Positions 13,463 through 14,219 of a stretch of 14,219 nucleotides of DNA are shown piece by piece. Made by a program: the position numbers and the translations under genes. This DNA is from Spirochaetaceae bacterium (GTDB lineage: Bacteria; Spirochaetota; Spirochaetia; SZUA-6; Bin103), in NCBI GenBank assembly GCA_026710565.1, contig JAPOQV010000436.1, positions 1 through 14,219 on the forward strand, read 5' to 3'. The stretch's first letter is position 1. Each line of letters opens with the position of its first letter. The notes beneath the pieces are model-generated. The model saw only the letters and a program-made list of their open reading frames with translations, ran no database searches and was not told the origin of the DNA.

Positions 13463-14219
13463 AGCGGATGCGCGGATCCAGCACCCCGTACAGCAGGTCC
13501 GCGACCAGGTTGAAGGTCACGATCAGCGCCGCGAAGAGGAAGGTCACCGTCTGCACGGTCGGGATGTCCGCCCCCTCGATCGCACCGATCAGCAGCGCGC
13601 CGATGCCGTTGATGCGGAAGATCTGCTCGGTGATGACCGCTCCGGCGAAGGTCGTGGGAATGCCCAGGGCGAGCACCGTGACCACCGGGATCATGCTGTT
13701 GCGCAGCACGTGGATGAGGACCACCACGCGCTCGGTGAGCCCCTTGGCGCGGGCGGTGCGCACGTACTCCTGGTGGATGGTGTCCAGCACCGCCGAGCGC
13801 GTGAAGCGGCTGATCTGCGCGGCGTTGAACAGGGCCAGCACCATGACCGGCATGGCCATCTGCTTCACCTGGTAGACCAGGCTGTCCAGGTCGGTCACCC
13901 GGTGGGTGGTGTCGTAGATCGACGGCAGCCAGCCGAGCGATGCGCTGAAGATGACGATCAGCACCGTGCCGGTGAAGAAGGTCGGCACCGAGAAGCCGAT
14001 CATCGTGACCACGGTGCCCAGCCGGTCGAAGATCGAGTGCTGCCGGTAGGCGGACAGCACCCCGACCGGCACGGCGATCAGGATGGCGACCAGGTAGGAG
14101 ATGCCCACCACGGTCAGCGTCTGCGGCAGCCGCTCGGCGACCAGGTCCACCACCGGCGAGCGGGTCGCCCATGAGCGCACGCGCAGGCGGGCGCCGGAGT
14201 CGCCGATCTCGGCGCCGAG
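13455..14219 (-). CDS. ABC transporter permease, DppB/OppB family (5' end missing)
   Basis: The last 254 codons of a DppB-type permease; the reading frame runs off the window at 14219, so about 75-85 N-terminal residues are missing. The visible part begins within the GDSG...SPVVDLVAERLPQTL region that precedes helix 2 in the family. It contains the EAA loop EYVRTARAKGLTERVVVLIHVLRNSMIP and ends GVLDPRIRYD, the family's typical C-terminus (LDPRIRY). A GTG-started frame at 14180 exists but is internal to the domain and not the true start. It pairs with the DppC-like permease that overlaps its end by eight bases. Substrate unknown (peptides, nickel or oligosaccharides in relatives). Confidence 0.93.
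   Translation of the reverse strand, partial: LGAEIGDSGARLRVRSWATRSPVVDLVAERLPQTLTVVGISYLVAILIAVPVGVLSAYRQHSIFDRLGTVVTMIGFSVPTFFTGTVLIVIFSASLGWLPSIYDTTHRVTDLDSLVYQVKQMAMPVMVLALFNAAQISRFTRSAVLDTIHQEYVRTARAKGLTERVVVLIHVLRNSMIPVVTVLALGIPTTFAGAVITEQIFRINGIGALLIGAIEGADIPTVQTVTFLFAALIVTFNLVADLLYGVLDPRIRYD

Noticed and set aside
12599..13513. Plus-strand open frame opposite the DppC-like permease
   Set aside because: Composition is Gln/His/Arg-rich without motifs, and the minus strand is an obvious permease with an EAA loop.

Overview
The window is GC-rich, densely packed bacterial DNA, with most gaps under 20 bp and several overlapping stops and starts. Three cleavable Sec-type signal peptides and a periplasmic-type BMP receptor without a lipobox point to a Gram-negative (diderm) host. 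The BMP protein reads most like proteobacterial homologues, but one gene cannot fix the phylum; a Proteobacterium or another high-GC uncultured lineage rich in transporters are both possible.

Layout. (1) 1-1049, minus strand: an HpcH/HpaI-type aldolase followed by the 5' end of a PotA/UgpC-type ABC ATPase that leaves the window. (2) 1048-3590, plus strand: an exported arylsulfotransferase-family protein and a Gfo/Idh/MocA oxidoreductase. Their operon diverges from (1) with no intergenic DNA: the two start codons overlap on a CATG. (3) 3595-5101, minus strand: a Phd/YefM-PIN toxin-antitoxin pair followed by a PIG-L/LmbE deacetylase gene that is frameshifted at its metal-binding motif. (4) 5246-9997, plus strand: a complete BMP-type ABC importer (periplasmic receptor, double ATPase, two permeases), by family a nucleoside/purine uptake system. 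(5) 10057-11880, plus strand: a small secreted Cache-like protein and a long-form MEMO1/AmrB protein. (6) 11925-12571, plus strand: a second Phd/YefM-PIN pair. (7) 12578-14219, minus strand: the two permeases of a Dpp/Opp-type importer, the first one truncated by the window edge.

How the parts relate. Regions 1, 2, 4 and 7 suggest a scavenging heterotroph that takes up nucleosides, peptides or similar solutes and degrades sugar-acid or aromatic-derived compounds. The most unusual signals are regulatory. The two toxin-antitoxin promoters, about 6.8 kb apart on opposite strands, share an operator-like 21-bp sequence matching at 18 of 21 positions. Three separate genes have a TTGAC-type -35, a 17-bp spacer and a -10 placed so that transcription would begin at or within a few bases of the start codon, i.e. 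leaderless mRNAs. Other genes here have strong Shine-Dalgarno sequences, so both initiation modes seem to coexist. Other oddities are a probable CTG start for the nucleoside-importer ATPase, a 4 x 13-bp tandem repeat between that ATPase and its permease, and a probable His-to-Asn change at an arylsulfotransferase active-site position.

No rRNA, tRNA, CRISPR array, insertion sequence or prophage was seen. The longest gene-free stretch is 5102-5245 (144 bp).
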